Source: Alphaproteobacteria bacterium UBA2964 (GTDB lineage Bacteria; Pseudomonadota; Alphaproteobacteria; MPNO01; UBA2964). Taken from it: a stretch of 45,347 nt of DNA. Positions 16,000 through 25,312 of this stretch are shown here, in pieces. The stretch is from the NCBI GenBank assembly GCA_905182615.1, contig CAJJCG010000047.1, positions 1 to 45,347 of the forward strand, given 5' to 3'. The translations under genes were made by a program, and so were the position numbers. How positions within the stretch are numbered: the stretch's first letter is position 1; every line of letters begins with the position of its first letter. The notes beneath the pieces were generated by a model. That model saw only the letters and a list, made by a program, of their open reading frames with translations, made no database searches and was not told the DNA's origin.

Positions 16000-17175
16000 A
16001 TGAAAACCAGTACCGACCGGATATTAACAACCCATGTCGGCAGCCTGCCACGGCCCCTCGACCTCTTCGATATGCTCACAGCAGAGGATCAGAACCAGCC
16101 GCATGATGCAGCAGCCTTAGAGGCACGGGTCGCGAGAGCCGTTAAGGATGTCGTCGCCAAACAGGTCGCGTGCGGGGTGGATATCGTCTCCGATGGAGAT
16201 ATGGGGAAAATATCATACACCTTCTATGTGAAACACCGGCTGTCCAACATCGACCCGGCGCCACCGCCGGGGGCTGAAATCCCCAAGGAAAACGCCAATC
16301 AGGATATTACCGAGCATCCCGAGTTCGAGGCCCGTGTCAAAAAACAGCGCGGGGGCTGGGGTCTACAATATGGCCGCCCGTGGGTGGTTGGCCCAATCGC
16401 CTATACCAATGAGGCGCCGCTCAAGCGCGACCTCGTCCATTTGCAGGCTGCGAAAGACACCAGCAACCCGACCGAGGCTTTTATGACAGCCGCGTCACCC
16501 GGCGTGCTCAGCAAGTTCGTGCCCGACGATTATTACAAGAACGAAGAAACCTATATCGCCGCGATGGCCGATGCGATGAGGACCGAATATGAGGCAATCC
16601 ATGCGGCGGGGCTGATCCTGCAACTCGATTGCCCGGATTTCGGCTCGGCGCGCCACAACCAGTACAAAGATTTATCAGACGAAGAGTTTCTCAAGATTGC
16701 CTGGCGGAATATGGAAGCGGTCAACGCGGCCACCGCCAATATCCCGCCCGATGCCATGCGGCTACATGTCTGCTGGGGAAATTACGAAGGCCCACATACC
16801 CACGACTTCCCGCTAGCGAAGATTTTTCCGGTACTGATGGCAGCGCGTCCGGCGGCAATTTTATTCGAAGGCGCCAATCCTCGGCATGAACATGAATGGG
16901 AAGACATTCAGGGGATGGATATTCCCGATCACAAGGTTTTCATTCCGGGCGTTATCGATTCCACCAGCAACTTCGTCGAACATCCCAAGCTGATAGCTCA
17001 GCGGCTGTGCAACTGGGCTGGTGTAGTCGGCCGCGAACGGGTGATCGCCGGATCGGATTGCGGATTTGGCACCTTCGCGCGGCAGGAACCTCAGGTCACC
17101 GCCGATATTGTCTGGTCCAAATTCAAAATGATGGCCGAAGGCGCGGAGATCGCCACCAAACGGCTTTGGTCATAA
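16000..17175 (+). CDS. MetE C-terminal-domain-like (cobalamin-independent methionine synthase family) protein
   Basis: The 391-residue protein corresponds to the C-terminal catalytic domain of MetE. It opens with T-T-H-V-G-S-L-P-R-P and contains G-V-D-I-V-S-D-G-D-M-G-K. Zinc-ligand motifs are L-H-V-C-W-G-N (H256, C258) and A-G-S-D-C-G-F-G-T (C354). MetE is about 750 residues with two barrels, so this is a single-domain relative. Such proteins transfer methyl groups to thiols or act in other C-S chemistry, and many are uncharacterised members of catabolic clusters. It is divergent from the CMD gene and ends one base before the convergent amidohydrolase, with no terminator between them. Confidence 0.88.
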   Translation: MKTSTDRILTTHVGSLPRPLDLFDMLTAEDQNQPHDAAALEARVARAVKDVVAKQVACGVDIVSDGDMGKISYTFYVKHRLSNIDPAPPPGAEIPKENANQDITEHPEFEARVKKQRGGWGLQYGRPWVVGPIAYTNEAPLKRDLVHLQAAKDTSNPTEAFMTAASPGVLSKFVPDDYYKNEETYIAAMADAMRTEYEAIHAAGLILQLDCPDFGSARHNQYKDLSDEEFLKIAWRNMEAVNAATANIPPDAMRLHVCWGNYEGPHTHDFPLAKIFPVLMAARPAAILFEGANPRHEHEWEDIQGMDIPDHKVFIPGVIDSTSNFVEHPKLIAQRLCNWAGVVGRERVIAGSDCGFGTFARQEPQVTADIVWSKFKMMAEGAEIATKRLWS

Positions 17176-17176
17176 A

Positions 17177-18169
17177 TCACAAATTATAGAGTGCGCGCGG
17201 GTTTGCCTCGGCGATCTGTTCGATCTCGTCCGTACTGAACTCGGCGTCTTTTAACGTCGTTAGCGGATCCGGATCTCCTGGCGGAAACGGCAAATCAGTC
17301 CCCAGCACCATCTGCTCAATACCGACCAGATCACGGAGATACCGCAAAGCTGGCCCGTGATGCAGGATGGTGTCGTAGTGCATTCGCCTGAGATAGTCCG
17401 AGGGCGGGTTCTCGGCGACAGTCCCAGTCATCTTATGCGGTGCCGCATTGTGCATCCGATCAAACCGTCCGATCAGCCATGGCACCGACCCGCCACCATG
17501 CGACAACACCAGCTGCAAATCCGGGAACCGGTCCAACACACCATTTGAAATCAGTGAGCCGACGGTCAATGTCGTGTCATTGGTATAGGCGACGACCTGA
17601 TTGAGCGCGAACTTGGTCGCCCGCTGTGGCGCAATCGGCTGAGCCGGATGCAAAAACACCGGCGCTTTCAATTCGACACAAGCCGCCCAAAATTCATCGA
17701 GATCACATTCGCCGAGATTCTCATGACTGATATGGGTCGCCGCAATTGCCCCGACTGCCCCCGCCGCCATAGACCGTTCCAATTCACGCGCCGCCGCCGC
17801 GGGATCCTGCAGCGGGCCCGACGCCATCCAGGAAAATTGTATGCGATGCGCGTCACACAGATCGGCCAGACAGTCATTCATCAAACGGTGCCAGAGGAGC
17901 CCCTTATAAGCCGGCATTTCATAACCAAAAATATCGGTCCACAATGACAAAACCTGGTGCTGGAGCCCAATTTTTTCCATCTCATTCAGGCGAATATTGA
18001 CATCGGTCAGCGTGTCAAAAAATGGTCGTATCTGAATCCCCGAGGCAAACCGGCAGCAGTGACAGCCGGGTTCTGATTCCAGGAGATCGATCCCGAAATC
18101 GGCACCGCGATCCGCCAAAGTCTCAATAACAGAGGGCGGGACAAAATGGGCATGAACGTCGATCGCCAT
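17177..18169 (-). CDS. Amidohydrolase family 2 protein (ACMSD-like metal-dependent hydrolase/decarboxylase)
   Basis: This 330-residue TIM-barrel protein starts with M-A-I-D-V-H-A-H-F-V-P-P, giving the H-x-H metal site. It has the later histidine in F-L-H-P-A-Q-P, the L-V-L-S-H-G-G-G-S-V-P-W loop and the metal aspartate in L-G-T-D-L-P-F-P. Members related to ACMSD often decarboxylate aromatic or muconate-type acids. ATG 18169 is chosen since GGAG is six bases upstream; a longer frame would re-read the upstream gene. Its ATG lies one base past the stop of the CoxL-like gene, so the two are coupled and may act on one substrate. Confidence 0.88.
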   Translation of the reverse strand: MAIDVHAHFVPPSVIETLADRGADFGIDLLESEPGCHCCRFASGIQIRPFFDTLTDVNIRLNEMEKIGLQHQVLSLWTDIFGYEMPAYKGLLWHRLMNDCLADLCDAHRIQFSWMASGPLQDPAAAARELERSMAAGAVGAIAATHISHENLGECDLDEFWAACVELKAPVFLHPAQPIAPQRATKFALNQVVAYTNDTTLTVGSLISNGVLDRFPDLQLVLSHGGGSVPWLIGRFDRMHNAAPHKMTGTVAENPPSDYLRRMHYDTILHHGPALRYLRDLVGIEQMVLGTDLPFPPGDPDPLTTLKDAEFSTDEIEQIAEANPRALYNL

Positions 18170-18170
18170 C

Positions 18171-20483
18171 TCAGGCTCCTTTTTCAGCAAGCAATTCACG
18201 AATCCGCATGGGTGATAATGGCAAGTCAGTGATCTGGACATCATATTGGCGCAGCGCCCGCGCCACGGCATTGCCGACTGCCCCCGCCACCGCGACGATG
18301 CCGCCCTCGCCAGCGCCTTTGAAGCCCATCGGATTGAATTTCGATGGGCTTTCTTCCAGCGTAATGGCGGTAATTTCTGGCAAATCCGTCGATAACGGCA
18401 GCAAATACTCGGCGAGATTGGCCGTCATCAACTGGCCATCATCGTCGTAGATCATATGATCCAGCAACGTGCCGCCGAGCCCCTGAACCAACCCACCGAC
18501 CGCCTGGCCTTTCACCATCATCGGGTTTAATGCTCGGCCAATTTCCTCGATCAACGCGTATTTAACGAGGTCTATGCCGCCGGTTTCAACATCCACCGCG
18601 ACCAACGCCGCATGCGCGCCGTATGAATAAGACAGCTTGCCGTCATTACTGAAACTGGCATCGGCGGACAACGCTTCGCCGCCGCCGCGCGTTGCCGCAA
18701 ACACGGCAAGTTCCTGCAATGTCAGCCGTTCGCCATCATCACGTGCCACCGCGCCCCCCTCATAAGTAAGGCCGTCAGTCGCGACATTCCAGCGAAGTGC
18801 CGCCAACTCAACCGCCTTTTCAGTCAAGGCATCAGACGCTTTTCGTACTGCATTGCCAGCCATAACTGTGCAGCGGCTATGAAAGGTACCGCCACCGCTT
18901 TCCACCAATGTCGTACTGCCGTGAAGCACTGAGATACCAGCCATATCAGTCTGCAGAATTTCGCCACAGATTTGCGCCATGCCGGTCTCAAGCCCCTGCC
19001 CAACCGATGATGCGCCGGTACGCAGCTCAATACTGCCATCGCGCGCCACCGTAATCCGCGCCGTCTCCGGCGGCCCGGCCGCACTGCTTTCGACAAAGAT
19101 CGCGAGGCCAAGCCCCATCAGCTTGCCGTCTTTAACCTCGCCCTGGTGATCTTTCCAATGATCGTACTCAACCTCATCCAGCAATTGCTGAAAGGCCGAT
19201 GCGTAGTTGCCGTCGTCGAAGGTCGCATCGGGGTCACCGGGGACCAGCTCGCCCATCCGATAGGGAAGTTCTTCGGGCTTCATCAGATTGCGGAGTCGTA
19301 GTTCCGCGGGATCAATGCCGAGATCATCAGCCATCATATCAAGCAGCCGTTCACGACAGAAATTTGCTTCAAACCTGCCCGGTCCGCGCATCGTGCCGAC
19401 CGGCGTCTTGTTGGTGACAATCGCTTTCATTTCGGCGGCAAAGGCCGGAATCCGATAGGGCCCCGGCAGAAACTGAACCGTCTTCGATGGTACGACGCCG
19501 CCATTAGTCCGAACATAGGCACCGAGATCACCCCGCACTTCACAGCGCATACCGAGAATTTCGCCATCCCGGGTAGCGGCGATTTCCAGATCGCAAGTGA
19601 TATCCCGAGAATGATTGCACGCCATCAGGTTCTCACGGCGATCTTCAATCCACTTCACAGGTTTGCCGACACGTTTGGCCGCGATCAAAACCAAATAGTC
19701 TTCTGGGTAGAGCTCACCCCGCGCGCCAAACGCACCGCCGACATCGAGCTCGATCAACTCCACCAGATTTTCTTCGAGCCCAAAGGCGGTAGCAAGATGG
19801 CGCCTGTTGAAGAACGTGACCTTGGCGGCACCAGTCAGCCGCAGCACACCGGAGGGCTGATCACATTCACCGATCAAGCCCCGCGTTTCCAACGGGCAAG
19901 CGGCATGGCGGTTCGTGACGAAGCGTTCCCGCCTCGTATAAGGTGCGCCCATAAAAGCCGCCTCGATATCCCCACGTCCAACAGGATAGGCCGCACCGAC
20001 GTTTTCACCCGCCGCATCATGCAGCAAAACATCGCCAGTCTGCGCCTGATCAAGCGTGGTAACCGCAGGTAATGCTTCAATATCAACAATGATCTCAGCC
20101 AGTGCATCTTCCGCAAGATAGCGGTTCTCTGCGATGACAACTGCGATCGGCTCACCGACGTAGCGCACCTTGTCGACCGCAATGGGCTTCTGCAGAAACC
20201 GTTCAAAGCCTTTAAAAGGCGCCAGCCGTAACGGGATATCCGGCAACGCCATCTCAATATCACCAGCCGCAAAGGCATCAATTACGCCGGGCATCTCCCG
20301 CGCTGCCGAGAGATCGATCGCCTTTATCCAGCCATGTGCCTGCGGGCTGCGCAGGATCGCCATATGGACCATCCCTGACAATGACACATCATCGACAAAC
20401 TGTCCGGTCCCGGTCAGAAACCGCTGATCTTCGAGGCGGGGTACCGATTGACCGATATAGCGGATCTGTGTTGTCTCGTTCAT
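18171..20483 (-). CDS. Second xanthine dehydrogenase/CoxL-like molybdopterin-binding subunit
   Basis: The 770-residue protein resembles the CoxL-like protein at 7490-9787 in length and order of motifs. It starts I-G-Q-S-V-P-R-L-E-D-Q-R-F-L-T-G-T-G. The substrate-loop region reads T-M-R-G-P-G-R-F-E-A-N-F, differing from the P-Y-R-G-A-G-G-P-E-A of the other copy. The active-site glutamate is kept in F-K-G-A-G-E-G-G-I-V. It is therefore a molybdenum hydroxylase catalytic chain with a different substrate. No FAD or 2Fe-2S subunit gene is adjacent. It shares a transcript with the amidohydrolase and is divergent from the SDR gene, with a 160-base gap in which I recognised no clear site. Confidence 0.9.
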   Translation of the reverse strand: MNETTQIRYIGQSVPRLEDQRFLTGTGQFVDDVSLSGMVHMAILRSPQAHGWIKAIDLSAAREMPGVIDAFAAGDIEMALPDIPLRLAPFKGFERFLQKPIAVDKVRYVGEPIAVVIAENRYLAEDALAEIIVDIEALPAVTTLDQAQTGDVLLHDAAGENVGAAYPVGRGDIEAAFMGAPYTRRERFVTNRHAACPLETRGLIGECDQPSGVLRLTGAAKVTFFNRRHLATAFGLEENLVELIELDVGGAFGARGELYPEDYLVLIAAKRVGKPVKWIEDRRENLMACNHSRDITCDLEIAATRDGEILGMRCEVRGDLGAYVRTNGGVVPSKTVQFLPGPYRIPAFAAEMKAIVTNKTPVGTMRGPGRFEANFCRERLLDMMADDLGIDPAELRLRNLMKPEELPYRMGELVPGDPDATFDDGNYASAFQQLLDEVEYDHWKDHQGEVKDGKLMGLGLAIFVESSAAGPPETARITVARDGSIELRTGASSVGQGLETGMAQICGEILQTDMAGISVLHGSTTLVESGGGTFHSRCTVMAGNAVRKASDALTEKAVELAALRWNVATDGLTYEGGAVARDDGERLTLQELAVFAATRGGGEALSADASFSNDGKLSYSYGAHAALVAVDVETGGIDLVKYALIEEIGRALNPMMVKGQAVGGLVQGLGGTLLDHMIYDDDGQLMTANLAEYLLPLSTDLPEITAITLEESPSKFNPMGFKGAGEGGIVAVAGAVGNAVARALRQYDVQITDLPLSPMRIRELLAEKGA

Positions 20484-20643
20484 TGCTGGTCCCTGGAATT
20501 ATCTTCAGCGCTCAAGGTAAGTCATCGAGACTATTGGGAGCAACGACCAGAGCGACATAAATTCCAAACAACCATTTCCTGTACAGCAAAAAAACGCCAT
20601 GATCTCGCCAGCATTCCGAACACAAAACATATGAGAGCGAGCA

Positions 20644-21453
20644 ATGGACCTGCAATTGAACGGCAAGAAGGCAATCGTAACTGGTGGCAGCGAAGGGATC
20701 GGCAAGGCGATTACCTTGGGATTAGCGCAGGAAGGCGTCGACGTTGCTATCTGTGCGCGCCGCAAAGAACCGCTCGAAGCCGCCGCCAAAGAGATTGCCG
20801 ATGCCACCGGCCGCAATATTGTCCCGATCACTGCAGATCTGACTGATACAGAACAGGCCAATGCCTTTATCGATGGGGCCGTAGAAGCCCTCGGCGGCGT
20901 CGATATTCTGGTCAATAATGCCGGTGCCGCCGTCGGGGGTGTGCTGGAATATCTTTCTGATGAGCAGTGGGAAGATGCGTTGCAGCTCAAATTCTTCGGC
21001 TATGTCCGCTGTACCCGTGCCGTCTTACCGCATTTCAAAAAACAGGGCGGCGGGCGGGTTGTTAATCTGATCGGCAATGACGGCGTCAAACATTCTTACT
21101 GGGAAATCGCCCCTGGCGCCGCCAATGCTGCAGGTCAGAACCTGACCATTTCGCTGGCCGGCCAATACGGCAAAGACAATATAAGCTTCGTCGCGGTAAA
21201 CCCCGGCCCGGTCCGAACCGAACGCTGGGCGGGTCTCGTCGAGGGCATGGCGCGGGATATGAAACTCACTATCGAGGAAGCCGATCAGCTGGCACCCCGC
21301 AGCATTCCCTTGGGCCGCATTGCTGAAACCGTTGAGGTCGCCAATCTGGTGACTTATCTGGCTTCGCCACTAGCGCATTTCGTCAATGGTACGATGATCG
21401 AGATCGATGGCGGTCAGCAAAAACCGATGATGGACGCCTTTCGCGACGGCTGA
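20644..21453 (+). CDS. Short-chain dehydrogenase/reductase (SDR) lacking the usual Y-x-x-x-K
   Basis: The 269-residue Rossmann protein has the NAD(P) motif T-G-G-S-E-G-I-G (13-20), a D-I-L-V-N-N-A-G-A-A motif and the C-terminal V-N-P-G-P-V-R-T-E-R. At the catalytic site the usual serine is replaced in V-V-N-L-I-G-N-D. The place of Y-x-x-x-K reads P-G-A-A-N-A-A, so neither the tyrosine nor the lysine is present. An uncharacterised SDR subgroup with such N-A-A motifs exists, so this may be an altered mechanism rather than decay. It is alone on the plus strand and convergent with the TPP enzyme gene six bases away. Confidence 0.88.
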   Translation: MDLQLNGKKAIVTGGSEGIGKAITLGLAQEGVDVAICARRKEPLEAAAKEIADATGRNIVPITADLTDTEQANAFIDGAVEALGGVDILVNNAGAAVGGVLEYLSDEQWEDALQLKFFGYVRCTRAVLPHFKKQGGGRVVNLIGNDGVKHSYWEIAPGAANAAGQNLTISLAGQYGKDNISFVAVNPGPVRTERWAGLVEGMARDMKLTIEEADQLAPRSIPLGRIAETVEVANLVTYLASPLAHFVNGTMIEIDGGQQKPMMDAFRDG

Positions 21454-21459
21454 GAACGC

Positions 21460-23109
21460 CTACAGCCCCGCCACATTATCGCGCGAGAAGTCGTAACCCT
21501 GCTTGACGATGAACTCGAGCAGGAACGGCGCGCCGCCTTCGATAACCGCGACCGCTTCCTTAATCGCCGGGATAATATCTTCCGGTGCCTCGACACGGCG
21601 TGACTGCACATTCAGCCCTTCCGCGACCTTGGCATAATTGCCACCGACATCCATCGCCCGGTATTTCTCCGTCGCCAAGACAAGCACATCGCGTTCTGCC
21701 GCCATGACGCTGTTATTGAAGACGATGGTCAGGATCGCAATCCCGTTCCGCGACGCCGTTTCCAAATCCATCCCCGTCATGCCAATCGCGGCATCACCCA
21801 TAACGTTAATGCAGATTTTATCCGGCGCGGCCAGTTTGGCGCCGAGATTGATACCCAACCCGTAACCGAGCTGGGTAGATTTCCCCCACCCCATATAGGA
21901 CCCTGCCGCCGTGCTTTCCCAGCTCGACATCATCTGTTCCCGCGGGCTGCCGGAATCATGGGTCATGATGACGTTGTCCCGATCAAGCGTATCCATCAGA
22001 TCCTGAATAACCCGGTACTGGTTGATCGGCACTTCGTCAGATGTCCTATGGACTTGCCAATCCGCTATCCATGACGCCTTTACGGTTGCGATGTCATCTT
22101 TCAAAGCTTGGACTGCCTTCGCGTCAGCCGCACCGCGCTGATTTTTGATTTCGGCGATCAGCGCTTTTGCGACCATTTTGGCATCGCCAATCACAGCATG
22201 ATCCGCCCGGTAATCCTTATTGATATCCGACGGGTCGTTGGTCGAATGCACGATCTTCTTGCCGGGCGGCACTTTCGGCCCAAAATTGGTGATCGTCAGG
22301 CTCGACCCAATGGCAAAAACCAGATCAGCACGATCCATAAACTCAGACACCGTCCGGGGTCGTGATTTCGTGCTGCCACCAAGCGACAGTGGATGGTTTT
22401 CCGGTATCGCGCTTTTGCCGGGGTTGGTCATCATTACCGGCGCGGGAACCAGTTCCGCCAATTCGGCAATTTCTTCGCTGGCCTCGGCGTAGAGCACACC
22501 CTGGCCTGCCCACAAGATCGGGCTCTTAGCCGCAAGCAATATCCTTGCCGCTTCGGCAATTGCCGCTGGGTCCGGCGCAACCGGATAGGCTTGCACGGGC
22601 TCATATGTCAGCTCACCGCTAAATTCCTGATCCCAGACTTCAAGTGGAATTTCCAGCAATACCGGACCACCCTTACCGGTCCGCATCGCGTGATAAGCCT
22701 GCCGCATCAGATCAGGGATAGCCTGCACTGAATGCGCGCGAGCGGCCCATTTGGTAATCGGTGCAAAGACATCAACCGCACTAAACGTCGGATGGCGGTA
22801 TTGCCGTGCCGACGCTAACCCACCCGGCAGGATCAACATCGGGACATTCTCACTAAAAGCCTGCGCAACACCCGGAAAGGCATTTTCAATGCCGGGGCCA
22901 GCCTGCGCTGCAAACACACCATTGACCTTGCCTCGCATGATCCTCGTATAGCCGTCGGCGATGCCGACACCGACACGTTCCTGACGGCACAGGATCGGTC
23001 GAATGCCAAGCTTCGCGCATTCTTCGATAACCGGATTCCGAGGGTAGCAGGAAATAAACTCCGTCCCTTCCCGTTTCAGAATTTCCGCAACGAGGGCAGC
23101 ACCATTCAT
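21460..23109 (-). CDS. Thiamine-pyrophosphate-dependent enzyme (acetolactate synthase/decarboxylase-like)
   Basis: The 549-residue protein has the three-domain POX/ALS layout. The N-terminal Pyr domain contains the cofactor-activating glutamate in C-R-Q-E-R-V-G, and A-A-Q-A-G-P-G-I-E-N-A-F-P-G-V. The C-terminal PP domain has the metal-TPP motif G-D-A-A-I-G-M-T-G-M-D-L-E-T-A ending in V-F-N-N. It probably decarboxylates or ligates a 2-oxo acid; a true acetolactate synthase is not assured because no regulatory subunit adjoins it. It follows the Rieske oxygenase gene by 14 bases on the same strand, pointing to a role late in the same degradation route. Confidence 0.9.
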   Translation of the reverse strand: MNGAALVAEILKREGTEFISCYPRNPVIEECAKLGIRPILCRQERVGVGIADGYTRIMRGKVNGVFAAQAGPGIENAFPGVAQAFSENVPMLILPGGLASARQYRHPTFSAVDVFAPITKWAARAHSVQAIPDLMRQAYHAMRTGKGGPVLLEIPLEVWDQEFSGELTYEPVQAYPVAPDPAAIAEAARILLAAKSPILWAGQGVLYAEASEEIAELAELVPAPVMMTNPGKSAIPENHPLSLGGSTKSRPRTVSEFMDRADLVFAIGSSLTITNFGPKVPPGKKIVHSTNDPSDINKDYRADHAVIGDAKMVAKALIAEIKNQRGAADAKAVQALKDDIATVKASWIADWQVHRTSDEVPINQYRVIQDLMDTLDRDNVIMTHDSGSPREQMMSSWESTAAGSYMGWGKSTQLGYGLGINLGAKLAAPDKICINVMGDAAIGMTGMDLETASRNGIAILTIVFNNSVMAAERDVLVLATEKYRAMDVGGNYAKVAEGLNVQSRRVEAPEDIIPAIKEAVAVIEGGAPFLLEFIVKQGYDFSRDNVAGL

Positions 23110-23123
23110 CTTTGTAACCTTTC

Positions 23124-24359
23124 TTACTCGGCAGCGACCGATTCGTAGTCGCGTTTCAATTGTTCTTTGATTGTTTCTTCGAATGACTCACCGTCGCGTA
23201 ACGTAAACCGGGTCGAGCGGGCCCGGTAGCTCACGGGGTCAAGCCCCGGCGGTGTCTTCCCTGCCTGAAAATCTTTCAGACTTTGCAGCAGCAGTTTTCT
23301 GATCTGGATGATGGCCGTATCGCTGACGCCGAGATGCTCAATGGTGCGATCTGCAATCGGTCCCATCGATTCCTGAATGCCACAATCCTGAACGCCAAGT
23401 CCTTTTATCCCGGTATAGGAATCACCGCTGGCCTGAAATTCGCGATCAATATTATAGTCATTACTCTTGTTATTAATCGGAATATCCGTGCCGGGTATGT
23501 TTTGGGTATGGATCCCGTGATGGCTGGTCGAGCGCTCCAGATCCTCATCACTCAGAGGCTTGTCCGGCCAGTAATCGACGCTATAGAGCATGGTGTTGTC
23601 GTCATCGATAGGCACCCAGACATGTGCCGCCTCAGGACGAGTAGCAAAAACCTTATGAAATGGCATGCACATCAAATTCGATGCCCAAGATATTTCCCCC
23701 TCATTCAGGACGCGCCCGGTGCCGGCCATGAAACCGAAATCGGTCGGAACAATCGCGTACTCAGATGGCACCACCCGCCGGTTAGCCTCTGCTGTTCCCC
23801 GATGCAGAAAGGCAAGATGGCTAGTATCGAAACCACCCTCTAGCCCCTGCAACCAATTACATTCCTGAATATGACGTGTCGTATAGCAATGCGATTCCGG
23901 AATCATCGTCCATTCGAGCTCGGGAAATTCCGGTTTCAACTCGGCTGGCCCCATATAGGCCCACACCAGACCGCCCTGTTCGTGACACGGATAGGCTTTG
24001 ATCTTTACCTTGCGTTGCAGCGTGCTGCCGGGTGGTTCGCTCGGCAAATCGACACAGTCCCCGTGAATATCAAATTTCCAACCGTGATAGACACAGCGCA
24101 TTCCGCATTCTTCATTGCGGCCGAAAAACATCGATGCCGTGCGATGGGGGCAGCGCTCATCGATCAGACCGGCCCTTCCTTCGCTATCGCGGAAGGCAAC
24201 GAGCTTTTCACCCAACAATCCAACGCGGACAGGGGGGCAGTCTGGCTTTTCAATCTGTTCAGAAAACACGGTGGGTATCCAATAACGGCGCATCAAATCG
24301 CCCATCGGCGTACCGGCATTCGTACGAGTCAGTAATTCATTGTCTTCATGGGAAAGCAT
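23124..24359 (-). CDS. Rieske non-heme iron oxygenase, large subunit (phthalate-dioxygenase-like)
   Basis: The 411-residue protein has the Rieske 2Fe-2S motif C70-P-H72 and C89-V-Y-H92-G-W. The catalytic iron ligands are seen in the stretch around D178, H181 and H186 (G-G-F-D-T-S-H-L-A-F-L-H). The order and length fit oxygenase subunits related to phthalate 4,5-dioxygenase. It would hydroxylate or demethylate an aromatic compound using electrons from a reductase, but no reductase gene is in the window. ATG 24359 has GAGGAGG seven bases upstream. It lies 29 bases after the permease gene in a transport and catabolism run. Confidence 0.93.
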   Translation of the reverse strand: MLSHEDNELLTRTNAGTPMGDLMRRYWIPTVFSEQIEKPDCPPVRVGLLGEKLVAFRDSEGRAGLIDERCPHRTASMFFGRNEECGMRCVYHGWKFDIHGDCVDLPSEPPGSTLQRKVKIKAYPCHEQGGLVWAYMGPAELKPEFPELEWTMIPESHCYTTRHIQECNWLQGLEGGFDTSHLAFLHRGTAEANRRVVPSEYAIVPTDFGFMAGTGRVLNEGEISWASNLMCMPFHKVFATRPEAAHVWVPIDDDNTMLYSVDYWPDKPLSDEDLERSTSHHGIHTQNIPGTDIPINNKSNDYNIDREFQASGDSYTGIKGLGVQDCGIQESMGPIADRTIEHLGVSDTAIIQIRKLLLQSLKDFQAGKTPPGLDPVSYRARSTRFTLRDGESFEETIKEQLKRDYESVAAE

Positions 24360-24388
24360 GGACAGGCCTCCTCAAAGCTTTCCGACAA

Positions 24389-25312
24389 TCAGCCGACGCC
24401 AGACCCAGAGCGTTTCAATCGTGGATCAAAAATATCGCGCATGCCATCGCCGAGCAGGTTAATGCCCAAAACCGTAAAGAAAATACAGAGGCCAGGGAAG
24501 AGCGCGAGCCACCACGAGGTACTGATATAGGCCCGACCATCGGCCAGCATACTGCCCCAGGTTGGAATCTCTGGTGGTACACCAAGGCCGAGGAAGCTGA
24601 GGCTCGCTTCGGAGATAATCGCTGTCGCCATGGCGAAGGTCCCGATCACCATCGCCGCCTGCATCAGATTGGGCAGGATATGTTTAATGATAATCCGGGT
24701 ATCGCGCGCGCCGAGCGAACGAGCCGCATCGACAAAGTCTCGTGTGCGTAAGGACAGCGCCTGTCCGCGTGAAACACGGCAATACGGTATCCAGCGCTGT
24801 GCGACGAGGGCGGCAATCAAAATCCACAGCCCCTGACCAAAGAAAGCGATGACTGCAATGGCGAGTAGCAGCGGTGGAAACGCCCAGATAACCTCGACCA
24901 GCTTCTGGATAAAGAAATCAGTGCGCCCGGCGAAGTAACCGGAGATCGCCCCGAGACCAACACCGATGACACCCGAGACCACCACGACGGTCCCGGCGAT
25001 GACCAGTGATATACGCGCGCCATAAAATATCCGGCTGAGGATATCGCGACCGATGTGGTCTGTGCCGAGAAAATGCACCCCATCAAACCATTGCGGTGCC
25101 CTCAGTGTATTCGCCAGGTTCTGCAAATTAGGGTCATAAGGCGAGATAAGAGGCGCCAAAACACCCATAAAGACCAGCAAGAACACCAGACTGCCACCCA
25201 TAATGATTTTGGGTTTCAGCCACGGACGAAGGGCTTTGCGGAAATCAGAAGCCGGGCGCTTGGCTGGAGTTGCCTGGGCCGGGGACGCTTGTGATACGGG
25301 ACTATTTGTCAA
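24389..25312 (-). CDS. ABC transporter permease, DppC/OppC-like
   Basis: The 307-residue inner-membrane protein has a hydrophobic segment near residue 45, then the OppC N-terminal mark L-I-S-P-Y-D-P-N. Its transmembrane domain contains the E-A-A-like loop D-A-A-R-S-L-G-A-R-D-T-R-I-I-I-K-H-I-L-P-N. It ends with G-D-G-M-R-D-I-F-D-P-R-L, usual for this family. TTG 25312 is chosen because GAGG lies seven bases upstream, giving an 11-base overlap with the DppB-like gene; a farther ATG at 25351 lies deep in that gene. The two permeases form the channel of a peptide/nickel/opine-type importer. Confidence 0.92.
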   Translation of the reverse strand: MTNSPVSQASPAQATPAKRPASDFRKALRPWLKPKIIMGGSLVFLLVFMGVLAPLISPYDPNLQNLANTLRAPQWFDGVHFLGTDHIGRDILSRIFYGARISLVIAGTVVVVSGVIGVGLGAISGYFAGRTDFFIQKLVEVIWAFPPLLLAIAVIAFFGQGLWILIAALVAQRWIPYCRVSRGQALSLRTRDFVDAARSLGARDTRIIIKHILPNLMQAAMVIGTFAMATAIISEASLSFLGLGVPPEIPTWGSMLADGRAYISTSWWLALFPGLCIFFTVLGINLLGDGMRDIFDPRLKRSGSGVG

